Source of the DNA: Aspidapion aeneum
Lineage: Eukaryota > Arthropoda > Insecta > Coleoptera > Brentidae
Length of the DNA: 64,000 nucleotides
Reading direction: 5' to 3'
Assembly (NCBI GenBank): GCA_963576565.1
Contig: OY755047.1
Span: 4,248,931-4,312,930 of the forward strand
Position numbers and translations under genes: made by a program. The notes under the pieces were generated by a model. That model did no database searches and had not been told where the DNA came from. It was given only the letters and a program-made list of their open reading frames with translations. Positions within the stretch are counted from its first letter, which is position 1. Each line of letters starts with the position of its first letter. This document shows positions 1 through 10,903 of this stretch, piece after piece.

Positions 1-16
1 ATATTGGCAGAGTATT
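1..16 (-). mobile_element. Edge of a Helitron-like (GACA)n-family element
   Basis: The first bases (ATATTGGCAGAGTATT) match the outer end of the family seen in full at 15495-16250, in reverse orientation. Only the end lies inside the window. Confidence 0.6.
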
Positions 17-175
17 TTTCTTTACCAGACTGTTTTTTGAATTTAACCTAATTTTATAATTTTTATTACTCCGCCCATGGTAGTAAAGCGTAAAAGGCTT
101 GACGTTATAGCAAAGAAAATTTGGGGCAACTGACTATAGGCATGTCTCATATACTCATGTCGTTCTATTTTTTAG

Positions 176-395
176 GAAGATTGGTCGCTGCCACCTGGTG
201 GCTATTCGGTTTTATAATCATAGCCTCCTACACCGCGAATTTGGCAGCGTTTTTGACAGTTTCTCGTCTCGACACGCCGATAGAGTCACTGGACGACCTG
301 TCAAAACAATATAAAATTCAATACGCACCTGTCAATGGGAGTAGTACTATGACTTACTTCCAAAGAATGGCTGATATTGAAGCTCGATTTTATGA
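176..395 (+). CDS. Ir25a: Ir25a exon: third membrane segment and start of S2 ligand-binding lobe
   Basis: This exon belongs to the ionotropic receptor co-receptor IR25a, a ligand-gated cation channel subunit of insect chemosensory and thermo/hygrosensory cilia that pairs with tuning IRs. The exon reads [13 protein letters not shown], then [12 protein letters not shown] (the conserved M3/channel motif of ionotropic glutamate receptors), then SRLDTP and a lobe-2 segment ending FYE. I recognise this as very close to insect IR25a. The acceptor AG is at 174-175 and splits the Gly codon. The donor is GTAAGT from 396; exon phase ends GA and is completed by the A at 3146, giving Glu-Ile-Trp. Unspliced, the frame stops at 397. 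The amino-terminal domain, M1 and M2 must lie left of the window. Confidence 0.95.
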
Positions 396-445
396 GTAAG
401 TCATTTTAGCTATTAATATCTCAAAAACTAGTGGTAGTATACCAT

Positions 446-801
446 ACCTTTTTCCGTTTTAATGCAGAGACTAAATACTTCTGTCGTATTTACAACATAT
501 TTTTTTCGGAGGGACTGCTGTGTTTTATTTTATTGTTCAGTTGGGCAGGAATAGATCTCTTTGAAATGGCGCCTAAAACAAAAATTCTGAGGTTACGTGA
601 AATAATGAAAGTTTTTAACGTTTCGGAAAAGGAACATGTATCAGCACGAAAGATCGCTAAAAAATTTAATATCGGAATTTAAACTCAATTGTTAATAAAT
701 ATATATTAAAATTTCGCAGTTCTCTCTTTAAGCGGACACCTCCAATAAGCGGACAAAATCTACGAAACTGTGAGTGTCCGCTTATAGGAGGTTTCACTGT
801 A
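446..801 (+). mobile_element. pogo/Tigger-like remnant with CENP-B-type helix-turn-helix start
   Basis: The right end shows the GCGGACAC motif repeated in both orientations and finishes GGAGGTTTCACTGTA. A short reading frame starting MAPKTKILRLRE (566) and containing NVSEKEH resembles the CENP-B N-terminal DNA-binding domain of pogo/Tigger transposases. It breaks off after about 38 codons. Related copies are at 40305-40940 and 57905-59738, with an end fragment at 63043-63140. The left end is missing here. Confidence 0.75.
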
Positions 802-1209
802 TATCAAATTTAAAATAAATTTGCAGCCAGAAAATCCAAAGCCATGGAACTATTTTTACAATATTTTTTTATTGTTGGTAGCATCAACTTTGTGATTAAT
901 TTTTACATATAAAACGTTTTTGCAAAAAACACAAAATCCGTTAAACATTCATTTAAAATTAAAATACTTTAATAAATATATCCTGTATATAACTGTACCA
1001 AGTTCGGTTAAAATCCCTCAATTACTTTTTAAAATACTGCGTGAACAAATTTACTCAAACTCGAAACATTTATTGCCGACAAAATCAAAACAATGTTTGA
1101 CAAAGCAACGTCAAAAATTTATACAAAATAGTTGGAACAATATGTTATTTCATTTTTAAATTAGTAAGTAAAATACTTAAATAAATACATATAAACATTT
1201 TTGGTAAAG
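802..1209. other. Intronic DNA, no gene seen
   Basis: AT-rich Ir25a intron. The phrase around TATAACTGTACCAAGTT (about 989) recurs near 3051, so an old unclassified repeat is likely. No open frame has protein-like composition. Confidence 0.4.
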
Positions 1210-1319
1210 TTAGTTTTTTGTAGCGTTTTTAAATTTTATTTCATTCTCAATTGATTTGATCTCTGTTGGTAAACTATTGTAGGCTTTTATAGATTTATAA
1301 AATGGTCCCTTTTCAAAAC
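1210..1319 (-). pseudogene. Non-LTR reverse transcriptase C-terminus, left part of a split copy
   Basis: On the minus strand this encodes a segment with YNSLPTEIKS followed by a stop at 1210-1212. That resembles the C-terminal tail after the RT domain in Jockey/CR1-type non-LTR elements. The rest of the same element continues at 2206-2870, on the other side of the Helitron-like insertion at 1320-2203. Confidence 0.6.
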
Positions 1320-2203
<884 letters not shown>

Positions 2204-2205
2204 TA

Positions 2206-2870
2206 ATACCATATGTCAGTACACTATGTATACTTGCATAATAGTATGTTTTAAGACTGTCAAATGAAACCAGATCTCTAAGGCGTCTTATAACAGCACA
2301 AGAGCTATTAAGTTTGTTTTTTAATTTATTTATTTGTTGTTCCCAACGGAGACATGAATCTATTGTGATTCCTAAGAAATCTGTAAATTCTAAAACTGGT
2401 ATAGACTTTCCATTGAACTGAACATATAAAGATTCATCAGTTTTGATTTGTTTGCGAAAAGTTAGTAAGCCAGTTTTCCCCATGTTAAGCCTAAGAGAAT
2501 TTTCTGTACACCAGTTTGACATTTCATTGGAAGTTTGAGAGCATCTTTTAGAAAGTTCTTGACTATTATGTCCAGATGCAGTCACTGTTTTATCATCAGC
2601 AAACTGGGCTACTTTGCCAACTGTTATTTTTTCTTGAACCTCATCAACATATACAACAGGAAGATAAGTGGGCCCAGGATCGATCCCTGAGGCACCCCCT
2701 GCTGTGTGTTAGTGTAACAATTTGCTTTCTTTCTGTGATAAAAGAAAGTAACAGTTTTAAAGACAGCCCTCTAATGCCAACACGTGGCAGTTTTTCCAAA
2801 AGTAAGTTGTGATTTATCGTGTGAAAGGCCTTTGAGAGGTCAAAGTATATACTTGCGGTTTTTTGTCCTT
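2206..2870 (-). pseudogene. Jockey/CR1-type non-LTR reverse transcriptase fragment
   Basis: Reading from about 2870 downward, the minus strand encodes YFDLSKAFHTINHNLLLEKL (RT palm), then GVPQGSILGPL in a neighbouring frame, then VAQFADDKTVTASGH (the FADD catalytic box), and a C-terminal segment with FLGITID and SVLTYGII. At least one frameshift lies between the GPL and FADD boxes (around 2640-2680). The frame is cut at VLTYGII by the Helitron-like insertion; the tail resumes at 1319-1210. A dead retrotransposon, 5'-truncated, inside an Ir25a intron. Confidence 0.8.
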
Positions 2871-3145
2871 ACATCTAGGGGTATAAATTTCCATAAGAGG
2901 AGAAAAAACAGATAGAGTATAACATTTATTAAAAAGAGACCACGATACGCCCGAGTCCAGCAGAAAGCTTTGCAGCGTTATTTTCGCTAAATTGACAACG
3001 TTGGTCTATTCTCCCATGCAACCCCCTAGATAGAAGGCTGGTCGCGCGGTATAACTGTACCAAGTTTCGTTACAATCGCTTAATTACTTTTCGATATATA
3101 AGCAATTTATTTGAATCTTGTCATCAAAAAGTCCAATCTTTTTAG
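2871..3145. other. Intronic DNA before the second Ir25a exon
   Basis: Contains a second copy of the phrase TATAACTGTACCAAGTT (near 3051). Nothing else was recognised. Confidence 0.35.
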
Positions 3146-3330
3146 AATATGGAAAGACATGAGTCTGAACGACAGCTTGTCGGATGTCGAAAGGGCCAAA
3201 CTAGCCGTCTGGGATTATCCGGTATCTGATAAATACACAAAAATGTGGCAAGCAATGAAAGAGGCGGGGCTACCGGACACTTTGGACAAAGCGGTAGAGA
3301 GAGTTCGAGCTTCTAAGTCCTCATCTGAAG
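3146..3330 (+). CDS. Ir25a: Ir25a exon: ligand-binding lobe 2, middle part
   Basis: The exon encodes IWKDMSLNDSLSDVERAKL, then AVWDYPVSDKYTKMWQAMKE and AVERVRASKSSSEG, which I recognise as IR25a S2 sequence. The acceptor is TTTTTAG ending at 3145. The first base completes the Glu codon from 394-395. The donor is G|GTAAAA at 3331. The last base, G3330, joins GA of the next exon to make Gly. Length is 185 nt (1 + 61 codons + 1), so phase is kept through both junctions. No in-frame stop or frameshift is present. Confidence 0.95.
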
Positions 3331-3354
3331 GTAAAAACATAACGTAGAAACACA

Positions 3355-3445
3355 GTTTCGGACTTCCATTGTCTTTATTTATTTTAAACACGACGTTTCG
3401 GTTAGTAAGTATCTCTAACCGTTTTCAAGTGTAAACTAAACAATC
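3355..3445 (-). mobile_element. Penelope-like end with degenerate hammerhead fold
   Basis: On the minus strand a stem GGTTAG/CTAACC is flanked by TTGAAAA and GAAACGTC. This matches the layout of Penelope terminal repeats but departs from the hammerhead consensus CTGANGA box. The outer pairing ACAC/GTGT is present. Probably an old end fragment. Confidence 0.45.
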
Positions 3446-4215
3446 CATTCTACAGGTTACTACTTATACTACTTTGGTGTGCAGTCAGGTGTGACGGTCC
3501 TCCCCCTTTTTAATCCTTGCTTCGTCCCGGCGTTTAGTTTTAAGATATAAAATTTAGAGACATTTATCTAAATTAGAATGCTTTTTATTTTCTTTTTTTT
3601 TGCTAGAGTTATGCTAAAACTTTATACTTAAAGTTACTTTTATTTCTTGGTTTAAACTAATTTAGTTACTAAGATATGCCTTGCCTACAAAAAGGGTAAA
3701 AATTTGAATTTGCGCGGTGAATTATATGCTCAAGAATGCATTGACTTTACTTTATTATTTTTGCTTTTTCTACCTTGAGTATATCCATTTTCCATCCTTT
3801 TTTAATTTAAGTTTTCCCTAATTTTATACATACCTTTTTACTGCTATATTGCTACATACAGCAGTGCTCCAATGTCCGTCTTGCTATACGGAGCTCATGC
3901 GAATATTTGGGGTACTCTCCATACCAGTGATATATATTGATCGCCAAGTGAAATCACATGCGTGTTTTTTAAGACCACGGTCGTGTATAAACATTTTATG
4001 GATTGCTTTGATGTGCTACTGCTACTACTTTGATTGGAATTATTTGGATTCGACTGTGCAGTTGTCCATGTACCAAGTTCCTTTCATCCAAGGGTAAGTC
4101 AAAGTGTTTTTGAGCTGCGTTTCTTTACATTTTTTACTTATTCCCTATGCTACTATTCCTAACTAAAAACACAAAAGTGTAACCTAAGAGTGGGAACTAT
4201 TGGACTGGAGATCCC
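3446..4215. other. Intronic DNA, nothing recognised
   Basis: AT-rich, with short unconvincing frames only. The 82-residue frame at 3849-4097 has no recognisable motif. Confidence 0.3.
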
Positions 4216-4665
4216 TATTGCTACAGTTCGGTTGGTTTGTTGACTTTTTCATGCGAAAGACGTCTCGACCGACCAATCCTAAAACGTTTGTTTTCTTTAA
4301 GGAGTGGTTTCCATATGTTTGGTATATCCGTGCTTGGTTGACTGAAAACTTGTTTATTCTGTATTATAAACGCAGCTTCAATAAACTTTGGTTTTCGCCA
4401 ATGCAACCCCTTATACAAAACTTTAGCTTCTGACCATTGAATCCTGTGATCATTTGACCATGCATGATCTGCTAAACTGGATTTTTCAATATCCCATATT
4501 TGGGTACTTTTTAGATGTTCATTTACTCTAACCTGAAGACGGCGTTTCGTTTTATCTATATATGATTAACCCCACACTCACACGGGATTTGGTAAAAACA
4601 TTCCTTATTATTTAAGGGATTTTCTGGCTTTGTTTTAATTACAAACCTGCTTATCGTATTTCCTG
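4216..4665 (-). pseudogene. Penelope-like element endonuclease region, minus-strand arm
   Basis: The minus strand encodes, with breaks, a Penelope C-terminal segment: KPENPLNNKEC, an IPCECG-type GIY-YIG neighbourhood, HGQMITGF-like sequence, and the tail WRKPKFIEAAF. The same segment is encoded on the plus strand from 4693. The two copies are therefore head to head with a centre near 4670. Several stops and shifts are present in this arm. Confidence 0.75.
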
Positions 4666-4692
4666 ATAAAAATACTGTTTTTATATTACAGT

Positions 4693-4976
4693 GTTTGGCT
4701 ATTCCTGTAACTAAAACAAAACCAGAAAATCCCTTAAATAATAAGGAATGTATTTACCGAATCCCGTGTGAGTGTGGTAAATCATATATAGGTAAAACGA
4801 AACGACCTTTTCAGGTTAGAGTAAATAAACATATAAAAAATACCCAATTAGGGAATATTGAAGAATCCGGTTTAGCGGATCATGCATGGTCAAATGATCA
4901 CAGGCTTCAAAGGTGAGAAGCTAAAGTGTTGCATAAGGAGTCTCATTGACGAAAACGAAAGTTTATTGAAGCTGCG
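4693..4976 (+). pseudogene. Penelope-like element GIY-YIG endonuclease, plus-strand arm (5' of insertion)
   Basis: The frame encodes CIYRIPCECGKSYIGKTKR, a Penelope-type GIY-YIG nuclease core (here YRI...SYIG) with the Cys motif typical of the family, then ADHAWSNDH. A break lies near 4916; related sequence continues to FIEAA at 4976. The 1.9-kb TTAA-site element is inserted here, and the reading frame resumes at 6883. Inactive copy inside an Ir25a intron. Confidence 0.8.
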
Positions 4977-4980
4977 TTAA

Positions 4981-6878
4981 CGCAGCCACGAGAAAGACCG
5001 GCCCGGGCGCGGAAATATCACGTGACCGTAGGAGGATCACAAAAAACGCATCACGGCCCGCTGTCATTATAAAACATGTGTGTTTTCAATTTTGGTATGT
5101 TTGTTTACGTCGATTTTTTTTTAATTCGGGCACGAATTTTATGTGAATTTTATCAAAGTTATTAAAGTAACGCAGCCCAAGAAAAAGACTGTAGTGGGCT
5201 GCGTTAAAATAATTAATGGCTAATGAGTAAATTATAAAGAAAATACCTATAAGATAAACAATGCCGCGAACGTGTAATTAGTGTTGTTCCTTGTCGGTCC
5301 AACTATAAAACTGAAACCTAATATGTTGCAAACGGGAAAGAAGTGGTAAAAGATAAGATCTTCGATAAGATTGATCAAGTAATAGACATCCTAAGTGAGA
5401 TTTTCGTTAGTGAGAGTGAAAAATGTGTTCAGTTGTCATTTCTTATTGAACAATTAGGTCTCTTGAAAAGGTAACCTGAGAATCGAAGATATGGTGATAG
5501 ATACACTTTAATGTTGGCTTCATCTTTGTTTATCCAGTCATCCAGTGCATACACGTCAATTTACAATTCTAGGTAATATATATATATATTCAAGGTAATA
5601 TGTCTTCCGCACCCTCGCAATAATAAAAAACTGATTTGTAAAATATTGTTAACAGATAGTAATCTCTCTGGTAGTGTGAAATATTTAAAAAGTAAGATAC
5701 AGCTTTTAAAAGAACATGAATTGGTAGTTAACTTACACTTTAATGAAATATATATTAAACTTTGTGCTGGGTAATTTTTCAAAAAATTATTGACGACTAC
5801 TACATTCAGTTCATTCAATGTGAAAACTATTGTATGCACAAGACATACACCCTTTCGATAGCTTTAGGCGCTGGTTAAACTTTTAACGCATTAAGGATAA
5901 AAATGGAAAATAACGCGAGAACCATACAAAATGTCGATTGACACCTACCTTGCTATTTCTCGGCGGTACAAATTCCATTCACTGGGCGCCCAGGCTTCTA
6001 CCAGAGTTCTTGAGTTGATTGAAATCACTGTGAGGAGTTGAGGTAACGGATTGGAATGATTTTAGAATTGATTGGCACTAATTGCAATTGATTGAATTGT
6101 AGTTTTGGAAAACCGAGTAAAACAAGCCGGTTTCAAATGGAGGCTACGATGATCTCTCTCTCATCGCGCCGGTGGGTTGCGCACTTTCTATCCGCGCACT
6201 TTGCGGTGTCACGTGACAACCTGTATGGTTCAGTGCAACGGAATAATTAATATTTAGGAAAATTAACTAAGTATTATTTGTCTTGCACGTACAACCATTT
6301 CACTTATTCACAAAATCACTTGTTTCTTTTAAATAAATTATTGTGAAATGTTTTATATTGAAAATTTTTCTTCAGATAACTGTAGCGAGTGTTTTTGTGG
6401 AGAAAAACTAGTGTCAAAGCTTCAAAAAATTAGTTTAAGGGCATGTAAAGTTTTTTTATGATTTAGTGTCTGCTAATAAATCTTTGAATAAGAACTCAGA
6501 CAAAGATGATGACAATCAAAGAAAAATTAAAAAACTAAAAGCTTAGTTTCGATATGTCAAATTTTGAAAGACTTGTATAGATTTGAAGTTACTAACGATA
6601 TTATGTACCTAATATATGTACCTAAAGATATTAGAGTGCAAATTTTGTATAATTTTTTATTTTATAGATTCAGTTCTTTTATCCATAATAAACACATATA
6701 TCAGCAAAATATTTTTTTCAATTTTTGCCTATAAAAGAACAAAAATTTTTTGTTAATTTAAATTGTGTAAAAACATATAATATATTAAGCAATACAATAA
6801 GAATCCTGGGACTCCTAAGATCACGTGACCGCCGACTTGCTTATAACGCGCCATGGCCAGTCTTTATCGTTGGCTGCG
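4981..6878. mobile_element. TTAA-site DNA transposon, 1.9 kb, non-autonomous
   Basis: Flanked by TTAA at 4977-4980 and 6879-6882. The ends are long imperfect inverted repeats beginning CGCAGCCACGAGAAAGACCG (left) and CGCAGCCAACGATAAAGACT (right, reverse complement), both reaching a CACGTGA-type block about 45-55 bp inside. TTAA duplication is shared by piggyBac and Kolobok superfamilies. No transposase frame is visible, so I cannot choose between them. A small hairpin with the same GGGCTGCGTTAA motif lies inside at about 5166-5208. Confidence 0.85.
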
Positions 6879-6882
6879 TTAA

Positions 6883-6950
6883 TAAAGCAAAATAAAGAAG
6901 TTCAAATTGTGGTCAATAATTGGCTACCAGTTTCAAACTCAGAGTAAAAA
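6883..6950 (+). pseudogene. Penelope coding remnant resuming after the TTAA element
   Basis: Taking one TTAA copy as the original site, the codons after GCG-TTA read on as IKQNKEVQ, comparable to IIQNKQVFSQ in the opposing arm at about 4340. This shows that the TTAA element entered the Penelope frame. Confidence 0.65.
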
Positions 6951-6974
6951 CATTCTTTTCTTTTCAAATGTTAG

Positions 6975-7122
6975 GATTTGCTTTTTTGGGTGACGCTACT
7001 GACATCAAATATCTGGAACTTACAAGCTGCGACTTAACAGTAGTAGGAGAAGAATTTTCCAGAAAGCCTTATGCTATTGCGGTGCAACAGGGGTCTCCCT
7101 TGAAAGATCAATTTAACACAGC
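6975..7122 (+). CDS. Ir25a: Ir25a exon: end of S2 lobe, last exon shared by both 3' ends
   Basis: Encodes FAFLGDATDIKYLELTSC, then VGEEFSRKPYAIAVQQGS and PLKDQFNTA, typical IR25a S2 sequence including the FSRKPYAIAVQ stretch near the ligand pocket. The acceptor TTAG ends at 6974. The first two bases complete Gly with G3330. The donor is GC|GTAAGT at 7123. The last two bases, GC, need one base from the next exon. Both downstream candidates (13581 and 19109) supply G to make Ala followed by Ile-Leu-Gln-Leu-Leu-Asn, so this donor can serve either. Confidence 0.95.
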
Positions 7123-7237
7123 GTAAGTTTTATAAAAAAATAGTTGCTTTGGCTGTCATATAGTGTTATTTAGCTTTTCTTTTTAGGCTTTTTATAGTGT
7201 TTTTCTTTTTATTTTGGCTTTTGTCTTGTGTTTATTA

Positions 7238-7846
7238 GTCAATGGACAAATCGGCCTAAAAAGGGGTTTCATGTGCAAGTCGTACCAACTTTTTGCCGAT
7301 AAGCCAAGTTTGTTAAGGGTACTCCATAGATCAGGTTTTGACTTGTTGTCATTCTGGTAAATGCGTTTTTTTAAAGATATGGCCCCCACCACTTTTTTTT
7401 GCACGATACTTTGTAAAACGATGTATCTTTCTTAAAAATAGTCGTAGAGGGTTGCAAAAAATGGCAAATAAATCAGTAAAGACCCGTAATAAAATAACTT
7501 TTTATTATATTTTTTAAAATTTTGTTTCGTTTTTTTAGAAAAAATAAAATAACTGAATTTTTACTTTTTTTTGTATAGCTAGTAAAGTTTAACCTACATT
7601 TTTAATAACACCAAAGCAAAATTAAAAAAAAAAAGTTTAAATAAAACTTTTAGAATTAACATTTTTCTTTCATTTGGTGTATACAAGTCTTATACAGATG
7701 TATATTTTATATTTGTTTCAATAAAATAACGCATTTACCAGAATGACAACAAGTCAAAACCTGACATATGGGATGCCCTTAACAAAGTTAGCTTATCGGC
7801 AGAAAGTTGGCACGACTTGCACACGAAACTTGATTTGTCCATAGAC
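7238..7846. mobile_element. Palindromic (foldback) element, arms about 120-135 bp
   Basis: 7238-7373 and 7727-7846 are inverted copies sharing, for example, GACAACAAGTCAAAACCTGA and GCTTATCGGCA. The spacer is AT-rich. No coding function is assigned; the conserved frame in both arms may be chance. Confidence 0.65.
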
Positions 7847-7924
7847 TATATTGTGTGTGCTTTCCTAAATCTGCTTCGTACCATGTGTTCCCAGTGTGTG
7901 AAACCATAGAGTAATATATCGGGT

Positions 7925-8512
7925 GGTGGGTGTGCTTTCGGGCTGTTCGGCCGTCGTCGTTGGAAATTCGTTCTCGACGTTTCGCCATCTCGAGTGGATG
8001 GCATCTTCAGGAGATCTTGACTGTTTGTCGGCTTCTCGAAGACTGGTGGTTAGTTAGTCTGTCGCGGGCGCAGGTTATATACGCTATGATGGGCGGGGAG
8101 TATATCAGAGCTGGTCGGTGATTGGTCACATTCCGTTGATTCAGTTTTGTTATTGTAAGCGAGCCGTTTAGTGTTTTTAAGAACCGGTACCCATGTTCTG
8201 TTAATTTTAAGAGTTTCTTCAGATCTGTTGAAGTTCTGCTGGTGTTTATGAATTTCGATTGCTTCTCTATAGAGTCTTGGATAGTATGAAGAGGAGGCGC
8301 AGAGAACTTGTGTGTCTTCGAATTTTATTCGGTGGTCTTCATTGTTTAGTGTGTGGTCTGCAACTGCGGATTTTTCCGTATGTCCGAGTCGACAGTTGGC
8401 TTTGTGTTCTTTGGTTCTTGTGTTAACGGACCGTTTGGTTGTTCCGATGTAGACACCTCCACAGGTACAGGGAATGCGGTATACCCCCGAAGAACTTAGT
8501 GGGTTCCTTATA
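7925..8512 (-). pseudogene. Penelope-like element 3' part: GIY-YIG nuclease C-terminus and ribozyme end
   Basis: From about 8512 down, the minus strand encodes SGVYRIPCTCGGVYIGTTKR (GIY-YIG core), a KEHK segment, ADHTLNNEDH, REAIEIHKHQQNFN and a basic tail, ending in a stop at 8050. This is the C-terminal module of a Penelope-like retroelement. Downstream (8016 to 7967) lies a hammerhead ribozyme motif. A partial inverted copy follows at 8513-8945. Confidence 0.85.
7967..8016 (-). ncRNA. Hammerhead ribozyme motif of the Penelope-like element (minus arm)
   Basis: On the minus strand the CTGAAGA box (8010-8004) is followed by stem GCCAT/ATGGC, then GAAA, ACGTC and GAGA. GAGA pairs with TCTC just before the box (stem I). 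Stem III can only be minimal (ACGU). All canonical core boxes are present. Confidence 0.7.
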
Positions 8513-8945
8513 CCGAATAAAATTCGAAGACACACAAGTTCTCTGCGCCCCCTCTTTATACTATCCAAGACTCTATAGAGAAGCAATCGAAATTCATAAA
8601 CACCAGCAGAACTTCAACAAATCTGAAGAAACTCTTGAAATTAACAGAACATGGATACCGGTTCTTAAAAACACTAAACGGCTCGCTTACAATAACAAAA
8701 CTGAATCAAGGGAATGTGACCAATCACCGACCAGCTCTGATATACGCCCCGCCCACCATAGCGTATATAACCTGCGCCCGCGACAGACTAACCACCAGTC
8801 TTCGAGAAGCCGACAAACAGTCAACATCTCCTGAAGATGCCATCCACTCGAGATGGCGAAACGTCGAGAACGAATTTCCAACGACGACGGCCGAACAGCC
8901 CGAAAGCACACCCACCATTGGACGATGGCCGCGAAAGCCTTTCAC
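8513..8945 (+). pseudogene. Penelope-like element, inverted partial copy
   Basis: Plus-strand copy of the C-terminal part of the neighbouring minus-strand element (from KFEDTQVLC to the basic tail), lacking the GIY-YIG core. It ends with a second intact hammerhead motif. Together with 7925-8336 it forms a near-palindrome. Confidence 0.8.
8827..8869 (+). ncRNA. Hammerhead ribozyme motif of the Penelope-like element (plus arm)
   Basis: Stem I TCTC (8827-8830) / GAGA (8866-8869); box CTGAAGA 8831-8837; stem II GCCAT 8839-8843 / ATGGC 8853-8857; GAAA 8858-8861; cleavage triplet GTC 8863-8865. Short stem III (ACGU), as is known for Penelope hammerheads that act as dimers. Confidence 0.7.
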
Positions 8946-9103
8946 AATTTGTATTAATATATCGGGTGTTTCAGAAACATCGAAACAAAGGCCGTTTTAG
9001 GTATTTGGTGTGGGAATTTCGAGAAACGCTCGGACACGTCGATTTTGTTTGCGAGGGGGACACTTTTTGTAGCACGAACTCCCTTCGAGGGGTATACTTT
9101 ACC

Positions 9104-9238
9104 TCTAGAATAGAATAGAAGAGAATATTTATTAATCTTTTCGGCTACAAAATTGTAGATAAGACAAGTCAAAAAATTTTACAAAAAATATTGCTTATGG
9201 TTTCAAGGAACAACAATTTTTTCTTATAAATAATAAAA
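9104..9238 (-). pseudogene. 3' end of a non-LTR retrotransposon with (TAGAA)n tail
   Basis: The region starts with a short (AGAAT)n-like run at about 9106-9125, the simple-repeat tail of a minus-strand LINE. The body resumes after the Helitron-like insertion, at 9969. A similar tail is seen at 54184-54206. Confidence 0.55.
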
Positions 9239-9968
9239 TACTCTGCCAATATATGGGCCCCTAACCTCACACTAGGTACTATAGTTATAGTGTACGTGTG
9301 AGCTAATATAACTAAAAACTGAAATATATTTTATTCAACTCCAGACTAAAATACCTTTTGTTTGATACCACACAAGCCATGTTTTGACTTAAACTCAAAT
9401 TTTTGAAATCTACCCCCACCCTTAAAAAAACAAAAAACTAAAATGTATTTTGTTAAACTCCGGACTCAATTACCTTTTGTTTGATATAACACACCCCATA
9501 TTTTCACTTAAACTCTAATTTTTAAAATATACCTCCACCCTTTTTTTTTATAAATTAAAATGTATTTTGTTTAACTGTAGACTCAATTACCTTTCGTTTG
9601 ATATCACACGCCATATTTTCACATAAACTCTAATTCTTGAAATCTACCCCCACCCTTTTATTTGGTTTGTGTTCTGTGGATTTTGTTCATTTTTAAATGG
9701 GACCATCTCGACACAAGACTCAGCCTAAGTACCATATTTTTTAAAGTCGGCCAAGCGGTTTTTGAGTTATGCGCGTTGGTCGTTACAGACAGACATACAA
9801 ACAGACAGACAGACATACAGACAGACAGACGGCGCAACAAAAAAGTTTCAAAATCATCTGAAACGCAAAGATATATAAAAAAATTTAAAATCGGAGCTAT
9901 TTTTTTTTCTCGAAAAAATTAGGATCACCATAGCTCACACTACTATAGTATAGTATATGTGTGAGCTA
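9239..9968 (+). mobile_element. Helitron/Helentron-like element, copy B
   Basis: Full-length copy with both end hairpins. It has three tandem phrases of the CCACACAAGCCATGTTTTGA/GCCATATTTTCAC type, the conserved GGGACCATCTCGACAC block, a short (GACA)n core of only a few units (9788-9829), CGGCGCAACAAAAAAG, and the terminal AGCTCACAC hairpin. It sits in the 3' UTR of a minus-strand LINE. Confidence 0.75.
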
Positions 9969-10903
9969 AAATTATCTAAAATTACATATAAAGTAAAAAG
10001 AAATATACAAACGTTCATACTGTGATTGTAAAAAGACTAACACAAAATACACTTCACATTTAAGACTAACGCTGAGACACAAAACAAAGTTATTTTTTAA
10101 AGAAAACAAAATTCTACCTTTTGCCTAGCAGAAAGTTTTCAAACTCCGTTACGGTGTAAAAAGTTTTATGCACAAGTATGCCTTTTATCTCCTTTTTAAA
10201 AAGATTTTGGGTTTGGAGTTCTTTTAAATTTTTTGGTAATGCATTAAATAATCGGCAACCAAGATAATGACAAGTTTTTTTCATATATTCGTGATTGTGT
10301 TTGCCTATGGTAATTTTTTCTTTATTTCTTGTAGGATATGAATGATAAAAACTATTTAAATTAAAGTCATCTTGGTGCTGATAGATATATACTAATAGTT
10401 TATAAATATATATGCTTGTAGCAGTCAAAATTTTATTTAATAATTTTATTTAAAATATTATTTATTTTTGTTTAAAAACTTCTCTACATGTTGAGTTAAA
10501 TGGCAGGTTGAAAATTAATCTTGTGATTCTCTTTTGTGTTTAGTACTCTATCAAAGTTCTGAGCCCTACCCCAAACAGCCACTCCGTATGATAGTGCGGA
10601 ATATGCATTAGCGTAGTAAACTGTAATCAGATTTGATAGACTCATGGAGTTTTTAGTGATTTTATCATATAATAGCACTTATTTAGCTTAGAGCAGACTG
10701 CATCTATATGATTACTCCACTCAAAAAAAGTGTCAATCATGATTCCCAAAAACTTTGAGCTGTCGCTAAACGAAAGAGGTGTGTCGTATAGTGATGTTTA
10801 GTGGCTTACGCAGTTTAGTTCTAAATTCCATGAGGACGGTTTTTGATAAATTTATAATAAGCTTATTTTTTTTAAACCAGTTTGAAAATTCTCTATATTT
10901 TGA
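9969..10903 (-). pseudogene. Non-LTR retrotransposon RT C-terminal fragment
   Basis: The minus strand encodes, in pieces, NWFKKNKLIINLSKTVLMEF, KFLGIMIDTFFEW-like sequence, ANAYSALSYGVAVWG (10678-10496), then YHSYPTRNKEK and CHYLGCRLFNALPKNLKE, with a stop at 10114. These are the thumb and C-terminal landmarks of Jockey/CR1-type RTs. Frameshifts separate the blocks. Its 3' UTR is split by the Helitron-like copy B. Confidence 0.8.
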
